The notes beneath the pieces were generated by a model. It did not search any database and had not been told where the DNA came from. It saw only the letters and a program-made list of their open reading frames with translations. Shown one piece after another: positions 24,417 through 32,276 of a stretch of DNA of 35,414 bases. The stretch is taken from NCBI GenBank assembly GCA_017467165.1, contig JAFTST010000027.1, positions 1 to 35,414 of the forward strand. The letters run 5' to 3'. Source of the DNA: Clostridia bacterium. Lineage in GTDB: Bacteria > Bacillota > Clostridia > Oscillospirales > CAG-272. The translations under genes were made by a program, and so were the position numbers. The stretch's first letter is position 1. Every line of letters starts with the position of its first letter.

Positions 24417-25697
24417 ATGAAAAAAATTCTAACCGCCCTGCTCCTCATTTCGCTTCTTGTCGGGGGCACCCTGACGCTCGCGGGAGCTGAGGGCTTGGGC
24501 TCGGGGTTCTCGGTCGTGAGCGGCGAGGTAACTATGATAAAATCGGGCATAGCCGGAAAAAAGCTGTATTTCTCGGACGGTGATTTCAAGAGCGCCTTCG
24601 CCGTAACCGACTTTGACAGCATAACCATAACCAGACTTCCGTCCTCAAAGGACGGAACGCTTCTCTCGGCGGGCAGACGGATAAGCGAGGGTCAGACTAT
24701 AAAAAGAAAGCACATAGCCTCTATGATATTCGTTCCCTCCTCCGACTCTGTCGCCGAGGCGTCCTTCTGCTTCATTCTGCGAGGGGCGGGCTGCGGCGAG
24801 GAAACCGAGTGCAGAATGAGGTTCTCCGAGGTGACTAACCGCGCGCCCGAGACCCCTACCGAGAGTGCCGCGGCTCTTGGCGTAACCACTCAGTCCGAGA
24901 TTTCGATTTTCGGCAGAATGGAGGCGACAGACCCCGAGGGAGATGCTATGGAATTTATCGTGGTGGCATTTCCGAGAAAGGGCTCGATAACCGTCACCGA
25001 CAGCGCCGAGGGAAAATACCGATACACGCCGAGGGCGGATTATCTCGGCTATGACAGCTTCACCTACGTTGCCCGCGACGAGTGGGGTAACTATTCCGAG
25101 CCCGTGACGGTTGACGTTCGGGTTATCGACAGAATGTCCAACGAGGTTTTCGCCGATATGACCGACCGCAGCGAATATAACGCCGCCGTTGCAATGAGCG
25201 CTATGGGCATAATGTCGGGCTACACCGAGGGTAGCCTCAGCTACTTCAACCCCGAGGGAGCGGTCAGCAAGGCGGAGTTCGTGGCTATGGCTATGAAGGC
25301 GTACGGAATAAGGCAGAACAGCTCATACAGGATGAGCTTCTTCGACGATAACGCCGATATCCCTGCCCACCTTGTCTGCTACGTTGCCACGGCGCAGAAA
25401 ATGGGAATTATCGACGGAGATTTCACCAAGGACGGCCTGATATTCAATCCCAATTCGGCAATCAATCTCTACGAGGCGGCGGTTATAATGTCAAGGATAA
25501 TGGGCATTGGCGCGAGCGGTGAGGAGGACGAGCTGAGGGAGAATGAAACCGTGCCAAGCTGGGCTCGATCGGACGTGTACGCTATGTTCACTCTCGGAAT
25601 ATTCGAGGGCGAGTGGGATACGGTCAACACCGAGGAGTCGGTCACAAGAGCCGCTGCGGCTGAGTATCTGTACCGTATGGTCAAAAGCAAGCAATAG
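24417..25697 (+). CDS. SLH-domain surface protein with a cadherin-like/Ig-like module
   Basis: 426 aa from ATG 24417, with AAAGGAAG 9 bases before; the frame extends to 24333 without a site. Signal peptide about 1-24 (KKILTALLLISLL, LAGAEG). Residues ~25-125 are unassigned. Residues ~137-240 form a cadherin-like tandem-repeat type domain (ATDPEGDAMEFIVV, YTPRADYLGYDSFTYVARD). The C-terminal part carries three S-layer-homology units (FADMTDRSEYNAAVAMSAMGIMSGY; FFDDNADIPAHL; PSWARSDVYAMFTLGIF), which in Bacillota bind pyruvylated cell-wall polymers. It is therefore non-covalently attached to the wall. SLH positions usually read TRAE; here SKAEF and TRAAAAEYL are close. Its function besides wall attachment is unknown. 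Confidence 0.88.
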   Translation: MKKILTALLLISLLVGGTLTLAGAEGLGSGFSVVSGEVTMIKSGIAGKKLYFSDGDFKSAFAVTDFDSITITRLPSSKDGTLLSAGRRISEGQTIKRKHIASMIFVPSSDSVAEASFCFILRGAGCGEETECRMRFSEVTNRAPETPTESAAALGVTTQSEISIFGRMEATDPEGDAMEFIVVAFPRKGSITVTDSAEGKYRYTPRADYLGYDSFTYVARDEWGNYSEPVTVDVRVIDRMSNEVFADMTDRSEYNAAVAMSAMGIMSGYTEGSLSYFNPEGAVSKAEFVAMAMKAYGIRQNSSYRMSFFDDNADIPAHLVCYVATAQKMGIIDGDFTKDGLIFNPNSAINLYEAAVIMSRIMGIGASGEEDELRENETVPSWARSDVYAMFTLGIFEGEWDTVNTEESVTRAAAAEYLYRMVKSKQ

Positions 25698-25701
25698 CTC
25701 G

Positions 25702-25733
25702 GGCGCTCCACGGTAGCCGGAAAGGCGGCACTT
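25702..25733 (+). terminator. Weak hairpin after the SLH gene
   Basis: AGCCGG pairs with CCGGCT with an inner AAG/CTT pair, but no T-run follows. It may act as a 3' stabilising hairpin rather than a true terminator. Confidence 0.3.
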
Positions 25734-25779
25734 CCCGGCTCTGTCTATCCTTGAATTTCGAGATTTAATCAAAAAGGCA

Positions 25780-25808
25780 TTTACAAGCCCGCGTTTTTTT
25801 GATATAAT
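25780..25808 (+). promoter_or_regulatory. Promoter of the cytidylate-kinase-like gene
   Basis: TTTACA (25780-25785), 17-bp spacer, TATAAT (25803-25808), 31 bp before the ATG. Confidence 0.75.
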
Positions 25809-25839
25809 ATATTCAAAGAAACGTACAGGAGGGGTATAT

Positions 25840-26463
25840 ATGTCCGGGAAAATTATAATAACCATCGCGCGACAGTACGGCAGCGGTGGCAGAGAAATCG
25901 GCGAGAGAGTTGCAAGGGAGCTGAATATCCCCTGCTATGACAGAGAGATAGTAACCGACGCGGCGAATAACGGAAATCGTGACGAGGACGTTATAATCAA
26001 CGCCGAGGAAACGGCGGCAAATTCCCTGCTCTACACTCTGGCTGTCGGCTCGAACATTCTTGGCACAACCGGCCGCTTCGGCTACAGAATGCCGCTTAAC
26101 GATAAGCTTTTCATTCTTCAGTCCGACGTTATCAGAGAATACGCGAGAGCGGGCAGCTGTGTCGTTATCGGCAGATGCGCCGACTACGTGCTGAGAGATG
26201 AGAAAAGCATTCTCAGAGTGTTCGTCTACGCGGATATAGATACCAGAGAGGCGAGAATCAGAGAAAGACACCCCGAAATCAAGTCGACGCATATCGTGGA
26301 CGTGATTAACAAGACGGATAAGCGTCGTTCCTCGTACTATAACTTCTACACGGGAAACAGATGGGGCAAGCACGAGCACTATGACCTGCTGATTAATTCC
26401 TCTACCCTCGGGATTGACGGCGCGGTCAGGCTTATCATAGACTGTGTCAAAAATATGAAATAG
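25840..26463 (+). CDS. Cytidylate kinase-like family protein
   Basis: 207 aa; AGGAGGGG precedes the ATG. The start KIIITIARQYGSGGREIG carries the P-loop variant typical of the cytidylate-kinase-2 family (GSGGREIG), in which Gly-Gly-Arg replaces the usual GK[ST]. Further family marks are CYDREIV, CVVIGRCADYVL (about residues 107-118), RVFVYADIDTREARIRER and the lid DKRRSSYYNFYTG. Canonical Cmk makes CDP from CMP. Members of this second family are common next to unrelated genes in Clostridia and their substrates have not been established. It is probably a stand-alone cytoplasmic nucleoside-monophosphate or small-molecule kinase, monocistronic between its own promoter and terminator. Confidence 0.88.
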   Translation: MSGKIIITIARQYGSGGREIGERVARELNIPCYDREIVTDAANNGNRDEDVIINAEETAANSLLYTLAVGSNILGTTGRFGYRMPLNDKLFILQSDVIREYARAGSCVVIGRCADYVLRDEKSILRVFVYADIDTREARIRERHPEIKSTHIVDVINKTDKRRSSYYNFYTGNRWGKHEHYDLLINSSTLGIDGAVRLIIDCVKNMK

Positions 26464-26488
26464 CCCGACGCGAGGTCAGAATAGAATA

Positions 26489-26535
26489 GGAAAGAGAGAG
26501 CTTTTCGGCTGAAAACCGAGCTGTTCTCTCTTTCT
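26489..26535 (+). terminator. Terminator-like hairpin after the cytidylate-kinase-like gene
   Basis: AAAGAGAGAGC (26491-26501) pairs with GCTGTTCTCTCTTT (26520-26533, two-base bulge), with inner TCGG/CCGA. The descending arm is T-rich, so termination is plausible. Confidence 0.6.
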
Positions 26536-26627
26536 GCTTGATAAAGGTGCTTCCGCTGACGCGGCACATCTGTTTCTTCGTTTCTTTCTGATATTGGCAA
26601 GATAATTCTGAATTTTCCGGAGAAATA

Positions 26628-26656
26628 TTGCAAAATGTGTATCGTTGTGCTATTAT
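26628..26656 (+). promoter_or_regulatory. Promoter of the AraC-family gene
   Basis: TTGCAA (26628-26633), 17-bp spacer, TATTAT (26651-26656), 29 bp before the GTG start. Confidence 0.6.
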
Positions 26657-26685
26657 AAGTACAATAAACCGATTTGGAGATAACC

Positions 26686-27504
26686 GTGAAGATACTACAC
26701 AGCAGAGCTATTGAGAGCGAGTCCTTTCTCGTCGAGCACAGAATAATAGAAGCGCCCCTGAGGGATAGCTTTTCCCCGCGTATCCACGAGGCTTGGGAGC
26801 TGTTCTTTTTCTTGAAGGGAGAGGTTACGTACAGGGTTGAGGGAAAACAATACGTCTTAAGGAGCGGAGACCTCGTCCTCTCCCGTCCGTCAACCTTCCA
26901 TCACCCCGAGCCGACCTCGGAGGCGATATACGAGGCATACAGCCTGCTCATCGATGACGGTATGATACCCAACGGCATCCGCCGCTCGATACCCGAGGGG
27001 GTTGAGGTATTCTCCTTTGGAGATGGGGGGCGAATGGCAGACCTCTTTGAAAAATTCAAGCTGTACTCTGACACCTTCTCGGGCGATGAGCTGCTTACAC
27101 TTGTTAAGTGCATCGTTACCGAGATAATATACAACCTCGCTATTGAGGATAGCTTCACCGTCCGCCACGCGACACAGAATTCCTTGATTGAAAGGGCTCT
27201 TGACTACATCGACGAAAACCTGACACAGATACGCGGAATTGACGAGATATGCGAGAGGCTCTATATCACCAAGAGTCACCTGCACCACCTCTTTATAAAA
27301 AATCTCGGCGTGACGCCGAAAAGATATATCAACTCAAAACGGCTCCTTATGGCGCAGGGGCTGATGCGCGCGGGAGTGAGCGCCACGGAGGCGGCACATA
27401 TGGTTGGCTTCGAGGACTACGCCACCTTTTTCCGCAACTATAAGAAGCACTTCGGCTGCAGTCCGTCGGAAAACCCGAAAAAAACGCGGCTGATGCCGAC
27501 GTAG
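26686..27504 (+). CDS. AraC-family transcriptional regulator with cupin sensor
   Basis: 272 aa. GTG 26686 is preferred because TTGGAG (26674-26679), which would otherwise be read as the start codon, is the natural ribosome binding site. The N-terminal half is a cupin (IHEAWELFFFLKG, VLRSGDLVLSRPSTFH), the usual ligand-binding part of sugar-responsive AraC proteins. The C-terminal 95 residues are the double helix-turn-helix domain: IDEICERLYITKSHLHHLFIK and a second helix pair ending GFEDYATFFRNYKKHFGCSP. It probably regulates carbohydrate or stress genes. No obvious target is adjacent on the same strand, since the next gene downstream converges. It may act at a distance. Confidence 0.92.
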   Translation: MKILHSRAIESESFLVEHRIIEAPLRDSFSPRIHEAWELFFFLKGEVTYRVEGKQYVLRSGDLVLSRPSTFHHPEPTSEAIYEAYSLLIDDGMIPNGIRRSIPEGVEVFSFGDGGRMADLFEKFKLYSDTFSGDELLTLVKCIVTEIIYNLAIEDSFTVRHATQNSLIERALDYIDENLTQIRGIDEICERLYITKSHLHHLFIKNLGVTPKRYINSKRLLMAQGLMRAGVSATEAAHMVGFEDYATFFRNYKKHFGCSPSENPKKTRLMPT

Positions 27505-27531
27505 AGCTGAGTAGTCAGGAGCACGTCAGAA

Positions 27532-27559
27532 AGGGCAGACACGCCTATGTGTCTGCCCT
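27532..27559. terminator. Hairpin between convergent AraC and nucleotidyltransferase genes
   Basis: A perfect 11-bp stem AGGGCAGACAC/GTGTCTGCCCT with a 6-nt loop. T-runs are short on both sides, so it is a moderate terminator at best. Confidence 0.6.
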
Positions 27560-27593
27560 CTCAATTTATTAAGTATTTTCGATTGGTCAAAAA

Positions 27594-28505
27594 TCAGAAC
27601 TCCCCTGGATACACTCCGTCAGCCTTGAGCTGTCTGAACGCCTCGACGACCTGCGCCTTATCCTCCTTGTAGGTAACTCCGTGCCACTTATCCTCGTTAT
27701 CAAGAACGCGCACGTCGCACAGTCCCTCGGAAATGAGGTCGGAAACCACACCGGGAAGGAAGAACTCGCACTTCTCGGGGTTCTTCGGAAGGTTTTCGTC
27801 AAGGACGCGGGGGAAGCGCTTTCTGCACTCCAGAAGATAGGACGGGGTGAAGCCCCAGAGGTTCATGGAAACGAGCGTTTCGGGGTCAAGCTCGGTGTCA
27901 ACGCCATCCTCGGTGTAGTATATGCTACCGTCGGGTCTGATGCCTATTTTCGTGCGCTCGACAATCTCTGTGAGCATACCGTTCTCATAAGAGCAGAGTC
28001 CGCGCGAAACAGTGCCCTTTTCGGTAACGGTGTTCTTGATGCGGTAGCCAACCATAGCGTAGTGGTACCTGCCGTCGTCTTCAGTATTTTTCAGAAAATC
28101 ATAGATTTTCAGAAATGCGTGCGCTCCGTAGTAGTCGTCCGCGTTGATAACCGCGAAGGGCGCGTCAACCGTGCCAAGACAGCACAGGAGCGCATGTGCT
28201 GTGCCCCAGGGCTTTTTTCTTCCCTCGGGGACGCTGTACCCCTCGGGGAGCTTGTAGAGCTCCTGATATACGTACTTGACGTTAATATCTTTGTCTGCAA
28301 GGTGCGCGTCTATAACCTCGCGAAACTCCTTTTCAATTTCCTTCTTGATAATGAAGGTGAAATCGCGGAAGCCGGCGCGGATAGCATCATAAATTGAAAA
28401 ATCTATAATGATATGTCCCTCGTCGTCCACCGTATCAATCTGCTTAAGACCACCGTAGCGGCTGCCCATTCCTGCCGCCATAATAACAAGCTCGGGATTT
28501 TTCAT
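27594..28505 (-). CDS. Sugar nucleotidyltransferase family protein (GT-A fold)
   Basis: 303 aa; AAGGAG precedes the ATG. The N-terminus VIMAAGMGSRYGGLKQ is the nucleotide-binding signature of NTP-transferases (G-G-x-GxR...K type). KPWGTAHALL supplies the second base/sugar contact, and INADDYYG holds the metal-binding aspartates. Central VGYRIKNTVTEKGTVSRG and the terminal WHGVTYKEDKA are conserved in a Clostridial subgroup usually labelled only as nucleotidyltransferase. It should activate a sugar-1-phosphate or a similar phosphate with an NTP in the cytoplasm, for capsule or wall-polymer synthesis. The exact sugar is not readable. Monocistronic with its own promoter. Confidence 0.87.
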   Translation of the reverse strand: MKNPELVIMAAGMGSRYGGLKQIDTVDDEGHIIIDFSIYDAIRAGFRDFTFIIKKEIEKEFREVIDAHLADKDINVKYVYQELYKLPEGYSVPEGRKKPWGTAHALLCCLGTVDAPFAVINADDYYGAHAFLKIYDFLKNTEDDGRYHYAMVGYRIKNTVTEKGTVSRGLCSYENGMLTEIVERTKIGIRPDGSIYYTEDGVDTELDPETLVSMNLWGFTPSYLLECRKRFPRVLDENLPKNPEKCEFFLPGVVSDLISEGLCDVRVLDNEDKWHGVTYKEDKAQVVEAFRQLKADGVYPGEF

Positions 28506-28539
28506 TCGTGTACTCCTTGATTTTTAATATTCCAACACT

Positions 28540-28568
28540 ATTATATATTCACTCGCCGACAATTTCAA
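28540..28568 (-). promoter_or_regulatory. Promoter of the sugar nucleotidyltransferase gene
   Basis: On the minus strand TTGAAA (28568-28563), 17-bp spacer, TATAAT (28545-28540), 35 bases before the ATG. Confidence 0.8.
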
Positions 28569-28648
28569 GTAGAAATTGAGTAATTTATTTGTAAAATAGC
28601 ATTTTGCCGTTTTATTTTACAAAAAAGTCAAAAAAAGGTCTGTGATAC

Positions 28649-28677
28649 TTGAAAAATCGGTGGATATGTTATATAAT
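28649..28677 (+). promoter_or_regulatory. Promoter of upp
   Basis: TTGAAA (28649-28654), 17-bp spacer, TATAAT (28672-28677), 34 bp before the start codon. It is divergent from the nucleotidyltransferase promoter. I see no attenuator hairpin in the leader. Confidence 0.8.
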
Positions 28678-28695
28678 TAAGAAAAATAAAATTAG

Positions 28696-29340
<645 letters not shown>

Positions 29341-29343
29341 TAG

Positions 29344-30309
29344 ATGCGCGAGATAAGGATAGAAAAAAACGACTCAGGACAGCGGCTTGACAAATTTCTC
29401 ACCAAGGCGCTTGGACTGCCTCCGAGCTTCATATATAAGTCGATAAGGCTGAAAAAAATCAAGCTCAACAGAAAGCGCACCGAGGCTAGCGTTATACTCT
29501 GCGAGGGCGATACCCTGCAATGCTTTCTTGCCGAGGAATGCTTTGCCGCGCTGGACGGCGCGGGCGCTGAGTGCTCTCTTGACAGAATAACTCCGCATCT
29601 CGATATAGTCTATGAGGACGAAAATATAATTCTTCTCAACAAGCGCCCCGGCGTTTCGGTCCACGAGGACGAGGACAGCGGACAAAACACCCTGATAACT
29701 CACGTACAGGCTTACTTATACGGAAAGGGCGAGTATAATCCGCGCGACGAGCAGAGCTTCGCGCCGGCACTCTGTAACCGTATAGACAGAAACACGGGCG
29801 GCATAGTCATAGCGGCGAAGACCGCAGAGGCGCTGAGGATTATGAATGAGAAAATCAAGCTTCGCGAGCTCGACAAGTTTTATCTTGCCGCAGTCCACGG
29901 AGTGCCGAAGAAAAAGGAGGACACCCTCCGAGGCTTTCTTCTGAAGGACGAGAAGAACAACATCGTCCGCGTGTATGACAAAAATCCCCCGAGGGGAGCT
30001 AAAGAGATAATCACCAAGTACCGCGTAGTAGCGGAAAGTTGCGAGAGCGCGCTGCTCGAGGTCGAGCTTCTGACGGGAAGGACGCACCAGATAAGAGCGC
30101 ATATGGCGTTCATCGGTCACCCCCTTATCGGCGACGGAAAATACGGAATCAACAAGGCTGACAGAGCCCGTGGCTACAAGTATCAGGCGCTCTACTCATA
30201 CAAGCTCCGCTTTTCCTTCAAGGGTGAGAAAACCGCCCTTGATTATCTTAACGGCAAGGTCTTTTCCATACCCAAAAGGGATATATATTTCACTAAGGAT
30301 TTCTTTTAA
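29344..30309 (+). CDS. RluA-family 23S/tRNA pseudouridine synthase
   Basis: 321 aa. An N-terminal S4-type RNA-binding domain (SGQRLDKFLTKALGLPPSFIYKSI, residues ~11-70) precedes the catalytic domain. NRIDRNTGG near residue 141 carries the catalytic aspartate (family pattern HRLDRxTSG). KFYLAAVHG, TGRTHQIRAHMAFIGHPLIGDGKYG and the C-terminal LRFSF complete the fold. It isomerises uridine to pseudouridine in rRNA or tRNA. The subgroup (RluC/RluD-like) cannot be fixed. NRID for HRLD is a modest departure seen in Clostridial paralogues. It lies 3 bases after upp. Confidence 0.93.
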   Translation: MREIRIEKNDSGQRLDKFLTKALGLPPSFIYKSIRLKKIKLNRKRTEASVILCEGDTLQCFLAEECFAALDGAGAECSLDRITPHLDIVYEDENIILLNKRPGVSVHEDEDSGQNTLITHVQAYLYGKGEYNPRDEQSFAPALCNRIDRNTGGIVIAAKTAEALRIMNEKIKLRELDKFYLAAVHGVPKKKEDTLRGFLLKDEKNNIVRVYDKNPPRGAKEIITKYRVVAESCESALLEVELLTGRTHQIRAHMAFIGHPLIGDGKYGINKADRARGYKYQALYSYKLRFSFKGEKTALDYLNGKVFSIPKRDIYFTKDFF

Positions 30310-30332
30310 TCCAAAAAGTGCAGACGCAACAG

Positions 30333-30366
30333 AATCCACCGCGAAAATTGTAGCGGTGGATTTTTC
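30333..30366 (+). terminator. Intrinsic terminator after the upp-rluA-type operon
   Basis: A perfect 10-bp stem AATCCACCGC/GCGGTGGATT with a 10-nt loop is followed by TTTTTC. Confidence 0.9.
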
Positions 30367-30462
30367 ATATTGTTATATATCACAATCGGACAAAACGAGG
30401 CTACAAGAGGGGCTAAAAGCCCTTTTTCGTCGCACGGGGTACCCCATTGCCAGAAACTGCAT

Positions 30463-30491
30463 TTGAAATCCGAGGTGAGTTATGCTATAAT
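30463..30491 (+). promoter_or_regulatory. Promoter of the LysM-CAP gene
   Basis: TTGAAA (30463-30468), 17-bp spacer, TATAAT (30486-30491). An upstream GGGGTACCCC palindrome (30436-30445) overlaps the recurring CGCACGGGGT motif. The 5' leader can form a hairpin (about 30501-30534, GGTGGCGC with GCGCCAACC). Confidence 0.7.
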
Positions 30492-30560
30492 CAAAGAGCG
30501 GGTGGCGCTCCCCTTTTTTCGAGTGCGCCAACCGAAAAAACAATTATGGAGGTACGCAGA

Positions 30561-31168
30561 ATGAAAAAGCTGTTAGCTATATTTTCGTGTGTGATGCTAC
30601 TCACCCTTATGCTCACTGTGAGCGTATCGGCGGCGTCTTCCCATACGGTCGTCCGAGGTGACACTATGTGGAAAATCGCGGTAAGATACCGGGTGGGTAT
30701 CAGTGAATTGAAGGCGGCGAACACACATATAAAAAATCCCGACCTTATATATCCCGGTCAGGTTCTGACTATTCCTACCGTTAACCCGGGCGTCGAGGCA
30801 TACGAGCGTGAGGTTGTACGCCTTGTCAATGAGGAAAGAAGAAAAATGGTCTTAGGTGAGCTGACACATAACTGGGAGCTCAGCAGGGTTGCCGATATAA
30901 GTCACAGGATATGAAGGACAAGGCATATTTCTCTCACATAAGCCCGACGTACGGCTCACCCTTTCAGATGATGAGGAGCTTCGGTATTTCATACAGAACA
31001 GCCGCGGAGAACATAGCGAGGGGTCAGGCGACTCCCGAGGCGGTGGTTAAAGCGTGGATGAGCTCCCCTGGACACAGAGCCAACATACTTAATCCGTCAT
31101 TCACAGAGATAGGCGTAGGCTACGTCACAGACGGAAGATACTGGACGCAGATGTTCATAGGCAGATAA
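30561..31168 (+). pseudogene. LysM-CAP (SCP/PR1) secreted wall protein split by a one-base frameshift
   Basis: Start ATG 30561 follows TGGAGG. Frame 1 gives a signal peptide (KKLLAIFSCVMLLTLML, VSAASS), a LysM peptidoglycan-binding domain (HTVVRGDTMWKIAVRYRVG ... YPGQVLTIP) and the first CAP helix (VRLVNEERRKM, ELSRVADI), then stops at 30914. The remaining CAP domain (KDKAYFSHISPTYGSP, AAENIARGQ, SPGHRANILNPSFTEIGVGY) lies in the other frame up to 31168. Adding one A to ATAAGTCAC near 30898-30901 restores ADIKSQDMKDKAYF, a normal CAP sequence, giving about 202 aa. No slippery heptamer is present, so programmed shifting is unlikely. It is either a real recent mutation or a sequencing/assembly error. 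The promoter, terminator and both domains are otherwise intact. Confidence 0.85.
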
Positions 31169-31183
31169 TATACATACCGCCAA

Positions 31184-31231
31184 AAAAAGCGGTCGGAGCC
31201 ACAAAATCGCGCTCTGACCGCTTTCGTTTTT
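31184..31231. terminator. Bidirectional terminator between the LysM-CAP and dut genes
   Basis: AAAGCGGTC pairs with GACCGCTTT and inner GAGC with GCTC, with A- and T-runs on the two sides. It serves the converging genes. Confidence 0.88.
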
Positions 31232-31237
31232 CATTTT

Positions 31238-31675
31238 TCACTTAGTTCCCGTTGAGCCAAATCCGCCACAGCCGCGCTCGGTATCCGAAAGCTCCTCGCA
31301 TTCGCACAGCTCTGCCGCGATATAGGGCATTATAACAAGCTGCGCTACCCTCTCGCCCGCATCTACAACGGCGAGCTCGTCGGTATGGTTATGCAGGGCG
31401 ACCATAATTTCTCCGCGGTAGTCCGCATCTATAACTCCGACCTTGTTGGCGGGAGCGAGACCTCGCTTGGTGGCAAGACCGCTTCTGGCGAAAATCAAGC
31501 CGCAGTAGCCCTCGGGGATTTCCATAGCGATGCCCGTATGTATCAATACCGTCTTATGCGGCGGCACGCTGACCTGAGTGTCGGGGAGGTTATACAAATC
31601 TGCTCCAGCGGCGTTCTTTGACGCGTAGGCTGGTACTATGGCAGACTCATTCAGCTTTTTAAAATTAACCTTCAT
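31238..31675 (-). CDS. dut: Deoxyuridine 5'-triphosphate nucleotidohydrolase (dUTPase)
   Basis: 145 aa from ATG 31675, after a GGAG site; the frame runs on to 31717 without a better signal. All five motifs of the trimeric dUTPase are present: ASKNAAGADLYN, ARSGLATK, NKVGVIDADYRGE (with the catalytic Asp), AQLVIMP and the flexible C-terminal ERGCGGFGSTG. It hydrolyses dUTP to dUMP and pyrophosphate, keeping uracil out of DNA. The start overlaps the end of nrdG by 11 bases, indicating translational coupling within the repair/nucleotide cluster. Confidence 0.97.
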   Translation of the reverse strand: MKVNFKKLNESAIVPAYASKNAAGADLYNLPDTQVSVPPHKTVLIHTGIAMEIPEGYCGLIFARSGLATKRGLAPANKVGVIDADYRGEIMVALHNHTDELAVVDAGERVAQLVIMPYIAAELCECEELSDTERGCGGFGSTGTK

Positions 31676-32249
31676 TTTCGTTTTCTCCATTCGACTTGGG
31701 ATTAAACCGTCTGTCAATCTGACAGCCCTCCCAAATAATTATTTTCCCCGCCTCGCGAGTTTTTCTCATATCGATAACCCTTTGATTAGACGAGCCTCGA
31801 AAGCGGAGTCCGAGCTGCTTTTTCTCCTCGACGAATCTGCCGTCAACGAGTATATCTACAAGCGAGAGCAAGCTCTCTGTAAGGTCGGTTGCCACGGGGT
31901 ATGAGCCGACGGGTGAGGTCAGCATCTCGTAGGTATATCCCGTATAGAGCCAGACGGTCTTGTCGGGAAATCTATTCTTGAACTCCGAAAGAAATGGATA
32001 CAGCCCGACTTGATTTTCCGGCTCCATAGGCTCGCCGCCGAGGACTGTAATTCCCCTGACGGACGGCACCCGCACAGAGTCGAATATCTGTTCCCACTCT
32101 ACCTCGGTGAAGGGCGAGCCGTAGTCGAACGCCCAGGTTTCAGGCTGAAAGCAGCCGGGGCATCTGTTTCTGCAGCCGCTGACGAACAGCGAGGTGCGTA
32201 TTCCCTCGCCGTTAGCCACGTCGCATTTTTTTATCGCTCCATAATGCAT
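31665..32249 (-). CDS. nrdG: Anaerobic ribonucleoside-triphosphate reductase activating protein
   Basis: 194 aa. The radical-SAM cluster motif CRNRCPGC (Cys26, Cys30, Cys33; CxxxCxxC) follows EGIRTSLFVSG, and GITVLGGEPM supplies the SAM-binding GGE motif. NQRVIDMRKT near the end is typical of NrdG. The enzyme uses a 4Fe-4S cluster and S-adenosylmethionine to install the glycyl radical on NrdD, so it supports dNTP synthesis without oxygen. No nrdD is in this window. It lies 27 bases after uvrA and has only a weak ribosome binding site. Confidence 0.94.
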   Translation of the reverse strand: MHYGAIKKCDVANGEGIRTSLFVSGCRNRCPGCFQPETWAFDYGSPFTEVEWEQIFDSVRVPSVRGITVLGGEPMEPENQVGLYPFLSEFKNRFPDKTVWLYTGYTYEMLTSPVGSYPVATDLTESLLSLVDILVDGRFVEEKKQLGLRFRGSSNQRVIDMRKTREAGKIIIWEGCQIDRRFNPKSNGENENEG

Positions 32250-32276
32250 TGTAAAGTATAGTTAACCTTTCTGAAG

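Noticed and set aside
30890..30914. Programmed ribosomal frameshift in the LysM-CAP gene
   Set aside because: No slippery heptamer, no stimulatory hairpin is apparent, and a tRNA re-pairing from ATA to TAT would be poor; a simple one-base deletion fits better.
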